Shown here: piece by piece, positions 7,695 to 17,592 of the stretch
Position numbering within the stretch: the stretch's first letter is position 1
Layout: every line of letters starts with the position of its first letter
NCBI RefSeq assembly: GCF_022763245.1
Contig: NZ_JALEGV010000029.1
Span: forward strand, 1-64,000
Direction: 5' to 3'
Source: Oricola sp.
GTDB lineage: Bacteria; Pseudomonadota; Alphaproteobacteria; Rhizobiales; Rhizobiaceae
DNA: 64,000 bases
Translations under genes and position numbers: made by a program
Notes under the pieces: generated by a model
Database searches by the model: none
The model's input: only the letters and a program-made list of their open reading frames with translations
What the model was told of the DNA's origin: nothing

Positions 7695-10084
7695 GCTGTC
7701 CTCTCGGCTGGCGGCGGCTGGTCCGCCTGCGTATCAGTTCCGTTTTGCTGCCCGCTTGCCTGCTCGTCGTCTTGCCCGTCTGCCTGAACCAATCCGGGCG
7801 CTGTACCGGCCTCGCCCGCTGCCGGGAAGATCAGCCGCACCATGGCGCCGCGCCCGCCATGAAAATCCGTCGGCGCGTCATGCAGTTCGAGCCTGCCGCC
7901 GTGGTCTTCCATGATCTTCTTGACGATCGCGAGGCCGAGCCCGGTGCCCTTTTCGCGCGTCGTCATATAGGGCTCGAGCAGTTTGGCCCTGTTGTGGCGA
8001 GGCAGCCCCTTGCCATTGTCGATCACGTCGACCGAAATCTCGTCCGAGCCCAGATGATAGGCCCGCACGAGAATTTCCCCGTCCGAGCGCCCGTCCACAT
8101 CTGCGGCCTGGCGGGCTTCGACCGCCTCGGAGGCGTTCTTGACGATGTTGCCGATCGCCTGCCCGACCAGCCTCTCGTCGAAATTGCAGATCAGGGCCTC
8201 GTCCTCGAAATCCCGCCCGAACGAGATGTCGTTGCGGCTCACCTCGACCAGGAACGTGGCTTCCCGCAGCGCGTCGCGCAGGTCCTTGCGATCCATGACC
8301 GGCTTCGGCATGCGGGCGAAGGAGGAGAACTCGTCCACCATGCGACCGATATCGCCGACCTGGCGGATGATCGTGTCCGTGCACTGGTCGAAGACAGCAC
8401 GATCCTGCTCGTCGACGACCTTGCCGTAACGCCGCTTCAAACGTTCGGCCGAGAGCTGGATCGGCGTCAGCGGGTTCTTGATCTCATGCGCGATGCGACG
8501 CGCCACGTCGGCCCAGGCGGTCGAGCGTTGCGCCTCCATCAGGTCCGAAATGTCGTCGATGGTCACGACATGGGTGTGCTCGGCCGGCAGGTCTGGATCG
8601 ATCTCCTGTCCCTGCTCGACGTCGTGGGTGGACCGAACCTCGCGATCCACGGTGACCTGAACGTTCAGCACGCGCTCGCGGCCCGTCCTGTCCATGAAAT
8701 TGACCTGCTTGCGCGCGTCGGAACGTTCGCTCTTGCGCACCTCTTCGAGCGCGTCGGCGATATGCGGCGACAAGTCTTCAAGCTTCGTGCCCGCCTCGAT
8801 CGCTTCGCCCGTACCGAGGATGAGTGCTGCCGAACGGTTGGCGACGGTGATCACGCCGTCGTCATCCACGCCCATGACGCCCGCCGAGACCCCGGACAAG
8901 ACGGCCTCGGAGAAGCGGCGCCGCTGGTCGATGAGGTCGGTCGCGTGAAGGATCTCGTCGCGCTGCTCCTTCAACTGGCCGAGCATGCCGTTGAACGTGT
9001 GCCCGAGATAGCCCACGTCCCCGTCGGACGTCCGCACAGGAACGCGGATGTCGAGATTTCCGCCCGAGACTTCTTCGGCGGCATTGATCAACTGGCGGAT
9101 CGGACGCACCAGACGGTTGGCCACGGCGATGCCCGTCCACATCGCCGAAAGGATCATGATCAGCGTCAGGCCGAAATAGAGGATCGCGAAGGCGAGCTGA
9201 ACATTGGTACGATTGGCCGCGAGCCCGGTATATTCCGCCCGGTTCTGCTGCATCAGCTGAACCGCCTCCAGCACCTGCGAATCAACGGTCCGGATCGTGT
9301 AGACATAGGCGTCCGGTATCTCGCGCAACTTGATGATCGCGCCGACAAGATTGGTCACGCCCGGCGGAATGATGACCGGAGCACCGTCACCGGCCGCTTC
9401 CAGCGCATCCGGTGGCGGCAATGGCAGGGGCCTTTCCACCTGGATGTCGGCGCTGTGGATCACCCGCCCGTCGGGACGGATCACGGACGCGCCGAGCATG
9501 CCGCGCCCCTTGGCTTGCTGGGTCAGGTACTGCCGGAAGCCGTTCTGGTCGAGACTGTAGAGGCGACGCTGGCTGTCGAGCGCAAACGCCATGTTGATGG
9601 TCGCGTCGCGCAGGTTGACGGCGTTTTCCTTGATGTAGGATTCCGCCACCTGCAGCGACGATTCGACGATCGTTTTCGTGCGGATCTCGAACCAGCGATC
9701 CAGCCCGAGATCGAGCGTGATGCTGGCGACCACCGCGATGGCGATCGCCGGTATTGCCGCGATCAGCGAAAACAGCCCGACAAGGCGCACATGCAGCCGC
9801 GAGGCCGCCTTTCCTGCCCTGCGGGCCTGGAAGACGCGTCGCAACTCCATGCCGATCAGCCAGAGCAGCGCGAAAACGAAGAAGCTGTTGATCGCGATCG
9901 CGGAAAGCGTGACCGTGTCGTCGGGCTGTATCGGCGTCAGACCGATCAGAATCGCGAAGGAAGCGCCTGCCGTCAGCAGCGCTCCGACGATGACTGCGAT
10001 GCCGCGGATTTGCATCCTGCGGGCGCTCGATCGGTCGTGCAGACCGAAATCGGGTAAGCCCTTGGCGCGTTGGTGAGGTGACAT
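7691..10084 (-). CDS. ntrY: Nitrogen regulation sensor histidine kinase NtrY
   Basis: A membrane sensor kinase of 797 residues from ATG 10084 (MSPHQRAKG). The open frame continues 26 codons upstream, but that extension is Cys-rich and unlike the family. It has N-terminal transmembrane helices (about residues 25-110), an extracytoplasmic segment and another helix near 310. HAMP, PAS (VMGVDDDGVITVANRSAALI) and HisKA with phospho-His in RRIAHEIKNPLTPIQ follow. The HATPase has N-box NIVKNASEAVEA and G boxes DNGKGLP and GTGLGLAIV. The C-terminus is a Gln/Asp-rich low-complexity tail. It pairs with NtrX in nitrogen and redox responses. Confidence 0.94.
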   Translation of the reverse strand: MSPHQRAKGLPDFGLHDRSSARRMQIRGIAVIVGALLTAGASFAILIGLTPIQPDDTVTLSAIAINSFFVFALLWLIGMELRRVFQARRAGKAASRLHVRLVGLFSLIAAIPAIAIAVVASITLDLGLDRWFEIRTKTIVESSLQVAESYIKENAVNLRDATINMAFALDSQRRLYSLDQNGFRQYLTQQAKGRGMLGASVIRPDGRVIHSADIQVERPLPLPPPDALEAAGDGAPVIIPPGVTNLVGAIIKLREIPDAYVYTIRTVDSQVLEAVQLMQQNRAEYTGLAANRTNVQLAFAILYFGLTLIMILSAMWTGIAVANRLVRPIRQLINAAEEVSGGNLDIRVPVRTSDGDVGYLGHTFNGMLGQLKEQRDEILHATDLIDQRRRFSEAVLSGVSAGVMGVDDDGVITVANRSAALILGTGEAIEAGTKLEDLSPHIADALEEVRKSERSDARKQVNFMDRTGRERVLNVQVTVDREVRSTHDVEQGQEIDPDLPAEHTHVVTIDDISDLMEAQRSTAWADVARRIAHEIKNPLTPIQLSAERLKRRYGKVVDEQDRAVFDQCTDTIIRQVGDIGRMVDEFSSFARMPKPVMDRKDLRDALREATFLVEVSRNDISFGRDFEDEALICNFDERLVGQAIGNIVKNASEAVEARQAADVDGRSDGEILVRAYHLGSDEISVDVIDNGKGLPRHNRAKLLEPYMTTREKGTGLGLAIVKKIMEDHGGRLELHDAPTDFHGGRGAMVRLIFPAAGEAGTAPGLVQADGQDDEQASGQQNGTDTQADQPPPAERTA

Positions 10085-10174
10085 GCGTGGGTCTGCTGCT
10101 ATCCGACAAATCGGAGTGCCGAATATGCAACAGAATGTGGCAGCTTTACAACATGCCGGCAACCGCGGCGCGAA

Positions 10175-11632
10175 TTATGCGCCGCCCTTGAAGACGCTCA
10201 GCCCGTGCTCCTTGATTTTCTTTCGAAGCGTGTTGCGATTGAGCCCGAGAACTTCCGCCGCCCGGATCTGGTTTCCTCGTGTTGCCGCGAGCGTTGCCAG
10301 GATCAGCGGCTGCTCGAGTTCGGCGAGCACCCGCTGATAGAGACCCGGCGGCGGCAGGCTGTCGCCGAAGGAGCGGAAATAGTCCTGCATGTTGTGCTCG
10401 ACCGCCTGGGAAATGGTGACGTCACCGGTGAGCAGCCCTGCAGGCGCCGGTTCCCCACCCTCGCCCGCATCGAGCTCGGCCGCCACGATCTCCGGCGTGA
10501 TCTCTTCCTGCGGATAGAGCGCGCACAGACGCCTAATCAGGTTTTCAAGCTCACGCACGTTGCCCGGCCAGTGATAGCGCGTCATCAATTGCAGCGCTTC
10601 CGGCAGGATACGCTTCGCTTCCAGCCCCTCGCCCTGCACCTTGGTCAGGAAGTGAGTGACGAGGTCGCCGATATCTTCCAGCCGCTCGCGCAGCGGCGGC
10701 ATGCGCAGCGGCACGACGTTCAATCGGTAATAGAGGTCTTCGCGGAAAAGGCCCTGATTGATCAGCGAGCGCAGATCCTTGTTGGTCGCCGCGACGATAC
10801 GGACATTGGTCTTGATCGGGGTGCGCCCGCCGACCGTCATGTATTCGCCCTGCTGCAGGACGCGCAGCAGCCGCGTCTGCGCGTCCATCGGCATGTCGCC
10901 GATTTCGTCCAGGAACAGCGTGCCGTTCTCCGCCTGCTCGAAACGTCCGGTCGAGCGGGCCTGCGCGCCAGTGAACGCACCCTTCTCATGGCCGAACAAC
11001 TCCGATTCGATCAGGTCGCGCGGAATGGCGGCCATGTTGATCGCGACGAACGGCCCGTTCTTGCGCTTGCCATATTCGTGCAGCGCGCGGGCAACCAGCT
11101 CCTTGCCTGTGCCCGACTCGCCGTTGATCAGTACGGTAAGGTCCGACTGCATCATGCGGGCAAGCACGCGGTAGATGTCTTGCATCGCTGCAGACCGTCC
11201 GACCAGCGGCATGCCCTCGCTTTCCTTGTGCGCGGCAGCCGACGACTGCTCGTCGCCGTTCTTGCGTCGCGATTCGGCCAGCGCCCGCCCGACGATCGCC
11301 GTCAGTTCGACGAGGTCGAACGGCTTCGGCAGATATTCGTAGGCGCCCTTCTCCGAGGCGCGGATAGCCGTCATGAAGGTGTTCTGCGCACTCATGACGA
11401 TGACCGGCAGTTCCGGGCGCACCTTGCGCATGCGCGGCAGCAGGTCGAACAGGTTCTCGTCCGGCATGACGACGTCGCTGACCACGACATCGCCCTCGCC
11501 AGCCGTGACCCAGCGCCACAGCGTCGATGCGTTCGATGTCAGTCGGACGTCATAGCCGGCCCGCGACAGGGCCTGGCTGACAACCGTGCGGATGGCCGCG
11601 TCGTCATCGGCGACAAGTACGGTTCCCTTCAT
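10175..11632 (-). CDS. ntrC: Nitrogen regulator NtrC (sigma-54 activator)
   Basis: A 485-residue bacterial enhancer-binding protein. It has a receiver (VADDDAA, phospho-Asp in VVSDVVMP) and an AAA+ domain with Walker A GESGTGKE, an intact GAFTGA loop ([18 protein letters not shown]) and Walker [11 protein letters not shown]. The C-terminal Fis-like HTH includes [19 protein letters not shown] 11632 is chosen because it starts the canonical receiver and overlaps the ntrB stop as ATGA. Contrast with NtrX, which lacks GAFTGA. A likely target in this window is the -24/-12 promoter upstream of glnB. Confidence 0.97.
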   Translation of the reverse strand: MKGTVLVADDDAAIRTVVSQALSRAGYDVRLTSNASTLWRWVTAGEGDVVVSDVVMPDENLFDLLPRMRKVRPELPVIVMSAQNTFMTAIRASEKGAYEYLPKPFDLVELTAIVGRALAESRRKNGDEQSSAAAHKESEGMPLVGRSAAMQDIYRVLARMMQSDLTVLINGESGTGKELVARALHEYGKRKNGPFVAINMAAIPRDLIESELFGHEKGAFTGAQARSTGRFEQAENGTLFLDEIGDMPMDAQTRLLRVLQQGEYMTVGGRTPIKTNVRIVAATNKDLRSLINQGLFREDLYYRLNVVPLRMPPLRERLEDIGDLVTHFLTKVQGEGLEAKRILPEALQLMTRYHWPGNVRELENLIRRLCALYPQEEITPEIVAAELDAGEGGEPAPAGLLTGDVTISQAVEHNMQDYFRSFGDSLPPPGLYQRVLAELEQPLILATLAATRGNQIRAAEVLGLNRNTLRKKIKEHGLSVFKGGA

Positions 11633-12780
11633 TGTTGAACGTCTCCGCTCTCGGTCTTGGCAAATTCGATCGGCATGGGCGGCGCGGCCGGCATCAGGAT
11701 CCGGAAGACGGTCTTGCCGGCATGCGAGTCGCATTCGATGACGCCACCGTGGTCGCCGACGATCTTCGCGACCAGCGCCAGCCCGAGGCCTGACCCATTC
11801 GGCTTTGTCGTGATGAAGGGATCGAACATGTGCATCTGGATATCTTCCGGCACACCCGTGCCATTGTCCTCCACGCTGAATTCCAACGGCAGCGCCACGC
11901 GCTCGTTGGCGCCGGGAATCGAAAGGCGAACGCCCGGCCGGAATGCCGTCCGAAGCCTGATCTGCGCATGCTCCCGGCTCTCGCATGCCTCGGCCGCGTT
12001 CTTCACGAGGTTGAGAAAGACCTGAATCAATTGGTCCTTGTTGCCCAGCACCATCGGCAGCGACGGGTCGTATTGCTTGACGAAGTCGACGTCGCGCGCA
12101 AAGCCAGACACCGCGATCTGATGAACACGATCAAGCACGACGTGGATGTTGACCGGTTCGCGTTCGATCGGCCGCTCGTCGGAGAAAACCTCCATCCGAT
12201 CGACAAGCGAAACGATGCGATCCGTTTCCTCGCGGATGAGGCCGGTCAGCGCCCGATCTTCGTCACTGACGACGGCTTCCAGCAATTGAGCGGCGCCGCG
12301 GATACCCGACAGCGGGTTCTTGATCTCGTGGCCGAGCATCGATGCCAGGCCCGTCACCGAACGTGCCGCGCCGCGATGCGTCATCTGGCGATCGAACTTC
12401 TCGGCCATCGACCGCTCGCGGAACACGATCACCATCGCCCCTGGCTCGTCCGGCACCGGCGTCACATGCACGTCCACGATGCGATCGGCGCCAAGCCGCG
12501 GCGACGACAGGTCGATGCGGTATTCGTTGACCGGGGATTCGTGCTCGCGCACCTGTTGAATGAGTGCGAGCAAGGGACTTGAAAACGAGACGAAATCCTG
12601 GATCCGGGATTTGGCCAATTGCCCCTGTGACGAGGAGAAGAAATACTCCGCTTCCAGGTTCGAGAACGCGATCATATCGTTGGCGTCGATCAGCACGACC
12701 GGATCGCGCAGGGTATCGAGCACCTTGAGCGCGCGTGCCGGATCGGGAGCGGATTGCTTCTTGCGCAAATTGAATGCCAT
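11629..12780 (-). CDS. ntrB: Nitrogen regulation histidine kinase NtrB
   Basis: A cytosolic kinase of 383 residues that phosphorylates or dephosphorylates NtrC under control of GlnB. A PAS domain ([20 protein letters not shown]) is followed by HisKA with phospho-His in [15 protein letters not shown]. The HATPase has N-box [14 protein letters not shown]1 VEDNGTGVP and G2 [12 protein letters not shown] 12780 is chosen; it overlaps the dusB stop as TGATG. A GTG one codon earlier (GTGA overlap) is equally possible. The order dusB-ntrB-ntrC is conserved across alpha- and gammaproteobacteria. Confidence 0.96.
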   Translation of the reverse strand: MAFNLRKKQSAPDPARALKVLDTLRDPVVLIDANDMIAFSNLEAEYFFSSSQGQLAKSRIQDFVSFSSPLLALIQQVREHESPVNEYRIDLSSPRLGADRIVDVHVTPVPDEPGAMVIVFRERSMAEKFDRQMTHRGAARSVTGLASMLGHEIKNPLSGIRGAAQLLEAVVSDEDRALTGLIREETDRIVSLVDRMEVFSDERPIEREPVNIHVVLDRVHQIAVSGFARDVDFVKQYDPSLPMVLGNKDQLIQVFLNLVKNAAEACESREHAQIRLRTAFRPGVRLSIPGANERVALPLEFSVEDNGTGVPEDIQMHMFDPFITTKPNGSGLGLALVAKIVGDHGGVIECDSHAGKTVFRILMPAAPPMPIEFAKTESGDVQQ

Positions 12781-13823
12781 CACGCCGCTTCCGCCTTGAC
12801 CGGAGCGGCGGCCAGAATCTGCGATATCAATCGGATCACCTCTTCGGGTTGATTGGTCCTGAGAATTTGCCTGCGAACGGCCCCGGTCTCGGAAGCCTCC
12901 GTGGCATGCCGGTCGAGATACCAGCCGAGATGCTTGCGTGCGTGGCGCAATCCTGTCTGCGCGCCGTAGTAGGACAACATGTCCTCGTAATGGGATATGA
13001 CATAATCGCCGAGCGCGCTCGCGACAGGCGCCGCCTCCGATCGGTCACAGTATCCAGCCGCGCGCGCGATCTCCCCGGCCAGCCACGGCCGGCCGTAGCT
13101 GCCGCGCCCGACCATCACCGCGTCCGCACCGGAAGCGGCCATAGCCTCCCGGGCCTCACTGTGAGACTGGATGTCACCATTGACGACGAGGGGCACCGTG
13201 ATCGCCGAACGGACATCCGCCACACGGCTCCAGTCGGCGCGGCCGTCGTAAAGCTGCGCGCGCGTTCGGCCATGAACCGTGATCATCTGCACCCCGGCAT
13301 CCTCGGCGCGCCTCGCGAGTACCGGCGCGTTCACTGTGTGCTCGTCCCAGCCGAGCCGCATCTTCAATGTGACGGGCACGTTGACGGCCCCGACCGTGGC
13401 ATCGATCAGCGTCATCGCGTGATCGAGATCGCGCATCAGGGCCGAACCGGAATAGCCGCCGGTCACCTTCTTGGCGGGGCATCCCATGTTGATGTCGATG
13501 ATGTCGGCACCCTCGCCCTCGGCGATCCGAGCCGCCTCGGCCATCCAACGCCCCTCGCGACCCGCCAATTGCAGCATGCGCACGGCAAGTCCGTCACCGC
13601 TCGCACGCTTGCGGCTTTCGCGACGGGCCTTGCAATACTCCTCGCTGGCTATCATCTCGGAAACCACGAGCCCCGCACCGTGGCGATAGGCGCGCCGACG
13701 GAACGGTAGATCGGTGACCCCCGACATGGGCGCCAGGAACACGCGATTGCGCAACTCGACGGGACCGACCTTCAGCGGCTTCTCAAGGCCATACATGGGT
13801 TTTTCTGATTGAATGTTAGGCAT
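12780..13823 (-). CDS. dusB: tRNA-dihydrouridine synthase DusB (NifR3)
   Basis: An FMN-dependent reductase of tRNA uridines, 347 residues from ATG 13823. A second ATG at 13796 ([11 protein letters not shown]) is also plausible; neither has a strong Shine-Dalgarno. The TIM barrel has the N-terminal [14 protein letters not shown], the catalytic cysteine in [10 protein letters not shown], the substrate/FMN motif [11 protein letters not shown] and the FMN phosphate site near [11 protein letters not shown]. This is the gene called nifR3 in rhizobia and Rhodobacter. It heads the ntr operon and is transcribed away from ispDF across a short divergent promoter region (13824-13948). Confidence 0.95.
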   Translation of the reverse strand: MPNIQSEKPMYGLEKPLKVGPVELRNRVFLAPMSGVTDLPFRRRAYRHGAGLVVSEMIASEEYCKARRESRKRASGDGLAVRMLQLAGREGRWMAEAARIAEGEGADIIDINMGCPAKKVTGGYSGSALMRDLDHAMTLIDATVGAVNVPVTLKMRLGWDEHTVNAPVLARRAEDAGVQMITVHGRTRAQLYDGRADWSRVADVRSAITVPLVVNGDIQSHSEAREAMAASGADAVMVGRGSYGRPWLAGEIARAAGYCDRSEAAPVASALGDYVISHYEDMLSYYGAQTGLRHARKHLGWYLDRHATEASETGAVRRQILRTNQPEEVIRLISQILAAAPVKAEAA

Positions 13824-13948
13824 GACTGCTCGATGCCTAAATAGTAGACATGTTGCATCGGTTGTGCAATCGGCGCGATATGCTAAAGCGGGCGAAAGCG
13901 GCTTTTTTTCGCAACCACGGCGGAATTTCCCGCGTTCAAGCTCGGAAG

Positions 13949-15184
13949 ATGTATCGGAACTTGCAGTCAGCACGCAACCACGGCGTGATTATCGTCGCAG
14001 CCGGCAGGGGTGAACGGGCGTCCGGCCCCGGCATGGGGCCAAAGCAATACCGGCACCTTGGCGGCCGTGCGGTCATCGCCAGAACCCTCGACGCGTTTCG
14101 TGCATGGCGCTCTGAAATCCCGATTGTCGTCGTTCGTCATGCCGATGACGAGACCCTTCTGCGCGAAGCGCTCGCGGAAGAAGCCAACGGCGTACTTGTC
14201 GTCACCGGCGGGGCCACGCGGCAGGAATCGGTTCTCCGCGGCCTTGAGGCGCTGCACCGACTGGAAACCCCTCCGCAATTCGCACTCATTCACGACGCCG
14301 CCCGGCCGTTCGTGACGAATGGACTGCTCGACGCGATCTCGGCAGCGCTTGAGGAGCAGTCCGATGCGGGCGTCATTCCGGCGCTGCCTGTCGCGGAGAC
14401 CATCAAATCCGCGGACCCAGCCGGTCACATCACGGCAACGGTGCCCCGCGCCGGCCTTTACCGGGCGCAGACACCGCAGGCCTTTGCGCTGGAAGACATT
14501 CTCGAGGTGCATCGCCGCGCCGCCGCAGAAGCCGGAACTGAATTCACGGACGACGCATCGCTCTATGAGTGGGCAGGCATGCCGGTGAGGATCGTGCCCG
14601 GTGACGCAGCCAACATCAAACTGACATGGCCCGGAGATTTCGAGGAGGCTGAGCGCATGCTGGCGTCGGACCAGAAACCCACGCTGCCCGACGTGCGCGT
14701 CGGCCACGGTTATGACACGCACCAGCTCGTGCCCGGTGACCATGTCACCCTTTGCGGTGTCGAGATCGCTCACGACCGCCGCCTGTCGGGCCACTCCGAC
14801 GCCGATGTCGGTTTTCACGCTCTGACAGATGCGCTTCTGGCGACCGTCGGCGAAGGCGATATCGGAAGCCATTTCCCGCCAAGCGACCCGCAGTGGAAAG
14901 GCGCAGCTTCCCACATCTTCCTTTCCCATGCCGCGAAACTCGTGCGCGACGCCGGCGGTCGCATCACCCATTGCGACGTCACGCTGATTTGCGAGGCACC
15001 GAAAATAGGACCGCACCGCGACGCCATGCGCGCCTCCATCGCAAGTGTCGTCGGCATCGGTGTGGAACGTGTTTCGGTCAAGGCGACGACGAATGAGCGC
15101 ATCGGTTTCATCGGTCGCGAGGAAGGCATCGTCGCGATGGCGACCGCGACCGCTGTCTTTCCCTTTGAAGGAGAAGCCCAATGA
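13949..15184 (+). CDS. ispDF: Bifunctional IspD/IspF isoprenoid enzyme
   Basis: A fusion of the MEP-pathway enzymes 2-C-methyl-D-erythritol 4-phosphate cytidylyltransferase (N-terminal) and MECDP synthase (C-terminal), 411 residues from ATG 13949. IspD signatures are the nucleotide loop VIIVAAGRGERA and HDAARPFVT. IspF begins at about DVRVGHGYDTHQL and has the metal-site motifs HSDADVGFHALTDALL and IGSHFPPSD. Earlier in-frame starts (13850, 13880) add non-conserved sequence; 13949 has GGAAG just upstream. Fused IspDF is common in alphaproteobacteria. The stop overlaps the cinA start as ATGA. Confidence 0.95.
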   Translation: MYRNLQSARNHGVIIVAAGRGERASGPGMGPKQYRHLGGRAVIARTLDAFRAWRSEIPIVVVRHADDETLLREALAEEANGVLVVTGGATRQESVLRGLEALHRLETPPQFALIHDAARPFVTNGLLDAISAALEEQSDAGVIPALPVAETIKSADPAGHITATVPRAGLYRAQTPQAFALEDILEVHRRAAAEAGTEFTDDASLYEWAGMPVRIVPGDAANIKLTWPGDFEEAERMLASDQKPTLPDVRVGHGYDTHQLVPGDHVTLCGVEIAHDRRLSGHSDADVGFHALTDALLATVGEGDIGSHFPPSDPQWKGAASHIFLSHAAKLVRDAGGRITHCDVTLICEAPKIGPHRDAMRASIASVVGIGVERVSVKATTNERIGFIGREEGIVAMATATAVFPFEGEAQ

Positions 15185-15723
15185 ACGACAATGATGATTT
15201 CGGCACCGATGGCGACGAGGTCACCGAGCGTGTGGGCGCACTGCTCGACCTCTGCAAGCAGAAGAACATCAAGCTGGTCACAGCGGAATCCTGCACCGGC
15301 GGCCTGATCGCAGGCACGCTCACGGAGGTTGCCGGCTCGTCGGCGATGCTCGATCGTGGCTTTGTCACCTATTCGAACTCGGCGAAGACGGATCTGCTGG
15401 GCGTCGCAGAGGACATCATCGAGCGCAATGGCGCGGTGTCCAGCGAAGTCGCCGGCGCGATGGCGGAGGGTGCCCTTGCCCGGGCCGATGCCGACGTGTC
15501 CATCGCGGTTACGGGAATCGCGGGACCGGATGGCGGAACAGACCTGAAGCCGGTGGGTCTCGTCTGGTTCGGCTGTGCGGCGAGTTGGGCCCCGACATTC
15601 GTCCACAAGACCGTATTTCCGGATCATGGGCGGGCGTTTGTGCGGCAGGCGTCGGTGATGATGGCGATCGAGATATTGACAGAGACGGTCAAGCTGGCGC
15701 CGGACCCGCAGCCGGAGAGCTAG
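15181..15723 (+). CDS. CinA C-terminal domain protein (nicotinamide-nucleotide amidase, PncC-like)
   Basis: A stand-alone CinA C-terminal domain of 180 residues, which deamidates NMN to nicotinate mononucleotide in the pyridine nucleotide cycle. Family signatures are TAESCTGGLIAGTLTEVAGS and FVTYSNSAK. The AVTGIAGPDGGT loop is also intact. The N-terminal molybdopterin-binding half of full-length CinA is absent. It is translationally coupled to ispDF. Its TAG stop shares the palindrome CTAG with the stop of the convergent gene at 15720. Confidence 0.9.
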   Translation: MNDNDDFGTDGDEVTERVGALLDLCKQKNIKLVTAESCTGGLIAGTLTEVAGSSAMLDRGFVTYSNSAKTDLLGVAEDIIERNGAVSSEVAGAMAEGALARADADVSIAVTGIAGPDGGTDLKPVGLVWFGCAASWAPTFVHKTVFPDHGRAFVRQASVMMAIEILTETVKLAPDPQPES

Positions 15724-16193
15724 CCGGCGGCGCTTCTGCGGCCGGCTTCACCGTAGACTTCCACAGCGCGCTTCTGGAATGCCTGCGAGAACATGTGGAA
15801 CGCCTTGTCGAACATGGCGCCCATCAGCAGCCCGAGCGTGCGGCTCTTGAACTCGTAGTCGATGCAGAAGCGCACGTCGCACCCGCCGTCGGCTCGCGGG
15901 TCGAATCGCCAGGTGTTGTCGAGATAGCGAAACGGCCCTTCCAGATAGGACACGTCGATCGCGCTTTCGGCCGGCTTCAGAAGCACCCGGCTGGTGAAGG
16001 TCTCGCGGATCAGCTTGTAGCCCACGGTCATGTCGGCGACGAGCAGCGTCTTGCCGTCCCGCTCGCGCCGGTCCTTGACGGTGAGCGCCTCGCACATCGG
16101 CAGAAATTCGGGATAGCGCTCGACATCAGCGACCAGATTGAACATCTGTTCGGCGCTGTGAGGAACGGGCGTGGTGTCCTGGAACTTGGGCAT
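15720..16193 (-). CDS. COQ10/RatA-like START-domain protein
   Basis: A 157-residue protein of the polyketide-cyclase/START superfamily. Typical features are the opening PKFQDTTPVPHSAEQMFNLVADVERYPEFLP (given here in pieces: PHSAEQMF, then VERYPEFLP) and the C-terminal helix HMFSQAFQKRAVEVYG. Homologues are annotated either as coenzyme Q-binding COQ10 or as the ribosome-associated toxin RatA. Without a partner antitoxin gene nearby, the ubiquinone-binding role is the more likely inference. It lies 49 bp downstream of lipA and ends the pdh/lipA block. Confidence 0.87.
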   Translation of the reverse strand: MPKFQDTTPVPHSAEQMFNLVADVERYPEFLPMCEALTVKDRRERDGKTLLVADMTVGYKLIRETFTSRVLLKPAESAIDVSYLEGPFRYLDNTWRFDPRADGGCDVRFCIDYEFKSRTLGLLMGAMFDKAFHMFSQAFQKRAVEVYGEAGRRSAAG

Positions 16194-16242
16194 GGCCGAC
16201 AGCTAGGTCTCCCCGGCGAGCATCGCAAGTGGCGGACCGGCC

Positions 16243-17214
16243 TCAGCCGGCTGCCGCAAGCCTCTTCGCGCGGTTCTCCCGCAGCCTCGCAAAATCGTCG
16301 CCCGCATGGTGCGAAGAGCGCGTCAGCGGGCTCGCCGAAACCATCAGGAAGCCCTTGGCGTAAGCCACGGTTTCGAACGACTTGAACTCATCCGGCGGCA
16401 CGAAGCGGATGACCGGATGGTGCTTCTTCGTCGGCTGAAGATACTGGCCGATGGTCAGGAAGTCGACGTCGGCGCTCCTGAGGTCGTCCATCAGCTGCAG
16501 AACCTCGTTCCGCTCCTCGCCCAAGCCGACCATGATGCCGGACTTGGTGAACACGGTCGGATCGATTTCCTTCACCTGCTGCAAAAGCCGCACCGAATGG
16601 AAGTAGCGCGCGCCCGGCCGCACCGTGAGGTAGTTGGACGGCACGGTTTCCAGATTGTGATTGAACACGTCCGGCTTGGCCGCGACCACCTTCTCCAGCG
16701 CCTTCTCCTTGCGCAGGAAATCCGGCGTCAGAATTTCGATCGTGGTGCCCGGCGCCTGCTCGCGGATCGCCTGGATGACTTCGACGAAATGCTGCGCGCC
16801 GCCGTCGTCCAGATCGTCGCGATCGACGGAGGTGATGACCACGTGGGTCAGACCCATCGTCTTGACCGCATGCGCGACATTGCCCGGCTCCTGGCGGTCG
16901 AGCGCGGCGGGCTTGCCGGTGGCGACGTTGCAGAAGGCGCAGGCGCGCGTGCAGATCTCGCCCATGATCATGAAGGTGGCGTGCTTCTTGTCCCAGCACT
17001 CGCCGATGTTCGGACAACCTGCCTCTTCGCACACGGTCACGAGATTGTGCGATTTGACGATCTGCTGCGTCTCGGAATAGCCGCGCGATGTCGGCGCCTT
17101 GACGCGAATCCACTCCGGTTTGCGCATATGCACCGGCTGGTCCGGCCGATGGGCCTTTTCAGGATGACGGACCCGAGCCTTCGGATCGCCGGTCTTGTCG
17201 AGAACTGTTACCAC
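16243..17214 (-). CDS. lipA: Lipoyl synthase LipA
   Basis: A radical-SAM enzyme inserting two sulfurs into octanoyl groups on E2 and H-protein lipoyl domains; 323 residues. The auxiliary cluster ligands are in [12 protein letters not shown], the SAM cluster in [10 protein letters not shown] and the C-terminal serine ligand in RSSHHAG. GTG 17214 is taken as start: GGAG lies 8-10 nt upstream and it gives the rhizobial N-terminus VTVLDKTGD. The upstream extension to 17256 is not conserved-looking. It lies just after the PDH genes, whose E1-beta and E2 it would lipoylate. Confidence 0.96.
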   Translation of the reverse strand: MVTVLDKTGDPKARVRHPEKAHRPDQPVHMRKPEWIRVKAPTSRGYSETQQIVKSHNLVTVCEEAGCPNIGECWDKKHATFMIMGEICTRACAFCNVATGKPAALDRQEPGNVAHAVKTMGLTHVVITSVDRDDLDDGGAQHFVEVIQAIREQAPGTTIEILTPDFLRKEKALEKVVAAKPDVFNHNLETVPSNYLTVRPGARYFHSVRLLQQVKEIDPTVFTKSGIMVGLGEERNEVLQLMDDLRSADVDFLTIGQYLQPTKKHHPVIRFVPPDEFKSFETVAYAKGFLMVSASPLTRSSHHAGDDFARLRENRAKRLAAAG

Positions 17215-17305
17215 GTCATTTCTCCGCGCTGGCCTGCTGCCAGCGCCAATTGGCATTGATCGCTATACGTAACACCGAAGTGTCTTTCTTCCAGCCGCCG
17301 GCCGC

Positions 17306-17557
17306 CTACTTGCGCAGCAGGCGTCCCGCATAGATGAGCAGACACGCGCCGATGAAGCCGGTGATCAGATAGGCGATCCAACCGACGCCGAGCGTCCCCA
17401 GTCCCAGAAAACCCAGGATCGCATTGAGAACGACCGCGCCGACGATGCCGAGCACGATGTTCATCATCAGGCCCATGTCGCTCTTCATGAACTTCTCGGC
17501 CAGCCATCCGGCGAAACCGCCGATGATGATCGCTGCGAGCCAACCAACTCCGTTCAT
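17306..17557 (-). CDS. GlsB/YeaQ/YmgE-family membrane protein
   Basis: An 83-residue very hydrophobic protein with three predicted helices and the family pattern GWLAAIIIGGFAGWLAEKFM followed by a glycine-rich second helix. The family (transglycosylase-associated, named GlsB/YeaQ) is stress-linked but biochemically poorly defined. GGGAG precedes the ATG by about 8 nt. It sits between lpd and lipA, a position I recall in other rhizobia. Confidence 0.85.
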   Translation of the reverse strand: MNGVGWLAAIIIGGFAGWLAEKFMKSDMGLMMNIVLGIVGAVVLNAILGFLGLGTLGVGWIAYLITGFIGACLLIYAGRLLRK

Positions 17558-17592
17558 CGCTCAATCTCCCTTGTGCGAGGACTGTTGCGGCA

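Noticed and set aside
7607..10057. 816-codon plus-strand open frame opposite ntrY
   Set aside because: Mirror-frame artefact of high third-position GC in ntrY; no recognisable domain and no ribosome site.
10085..10162. N-terminal extension of ntrY to a start at 10162
   Set aside because: The 26 added residues are Cys-rich and unlike NtrY proteins; ATG 10084 gives a normal N-terminus.
15720..16193. RatA toxin of a toxin-antitoxin pair
   Set aside because: No RatB-like partner gene lies beside it; the COQ10-like START domain is the simpler reading.
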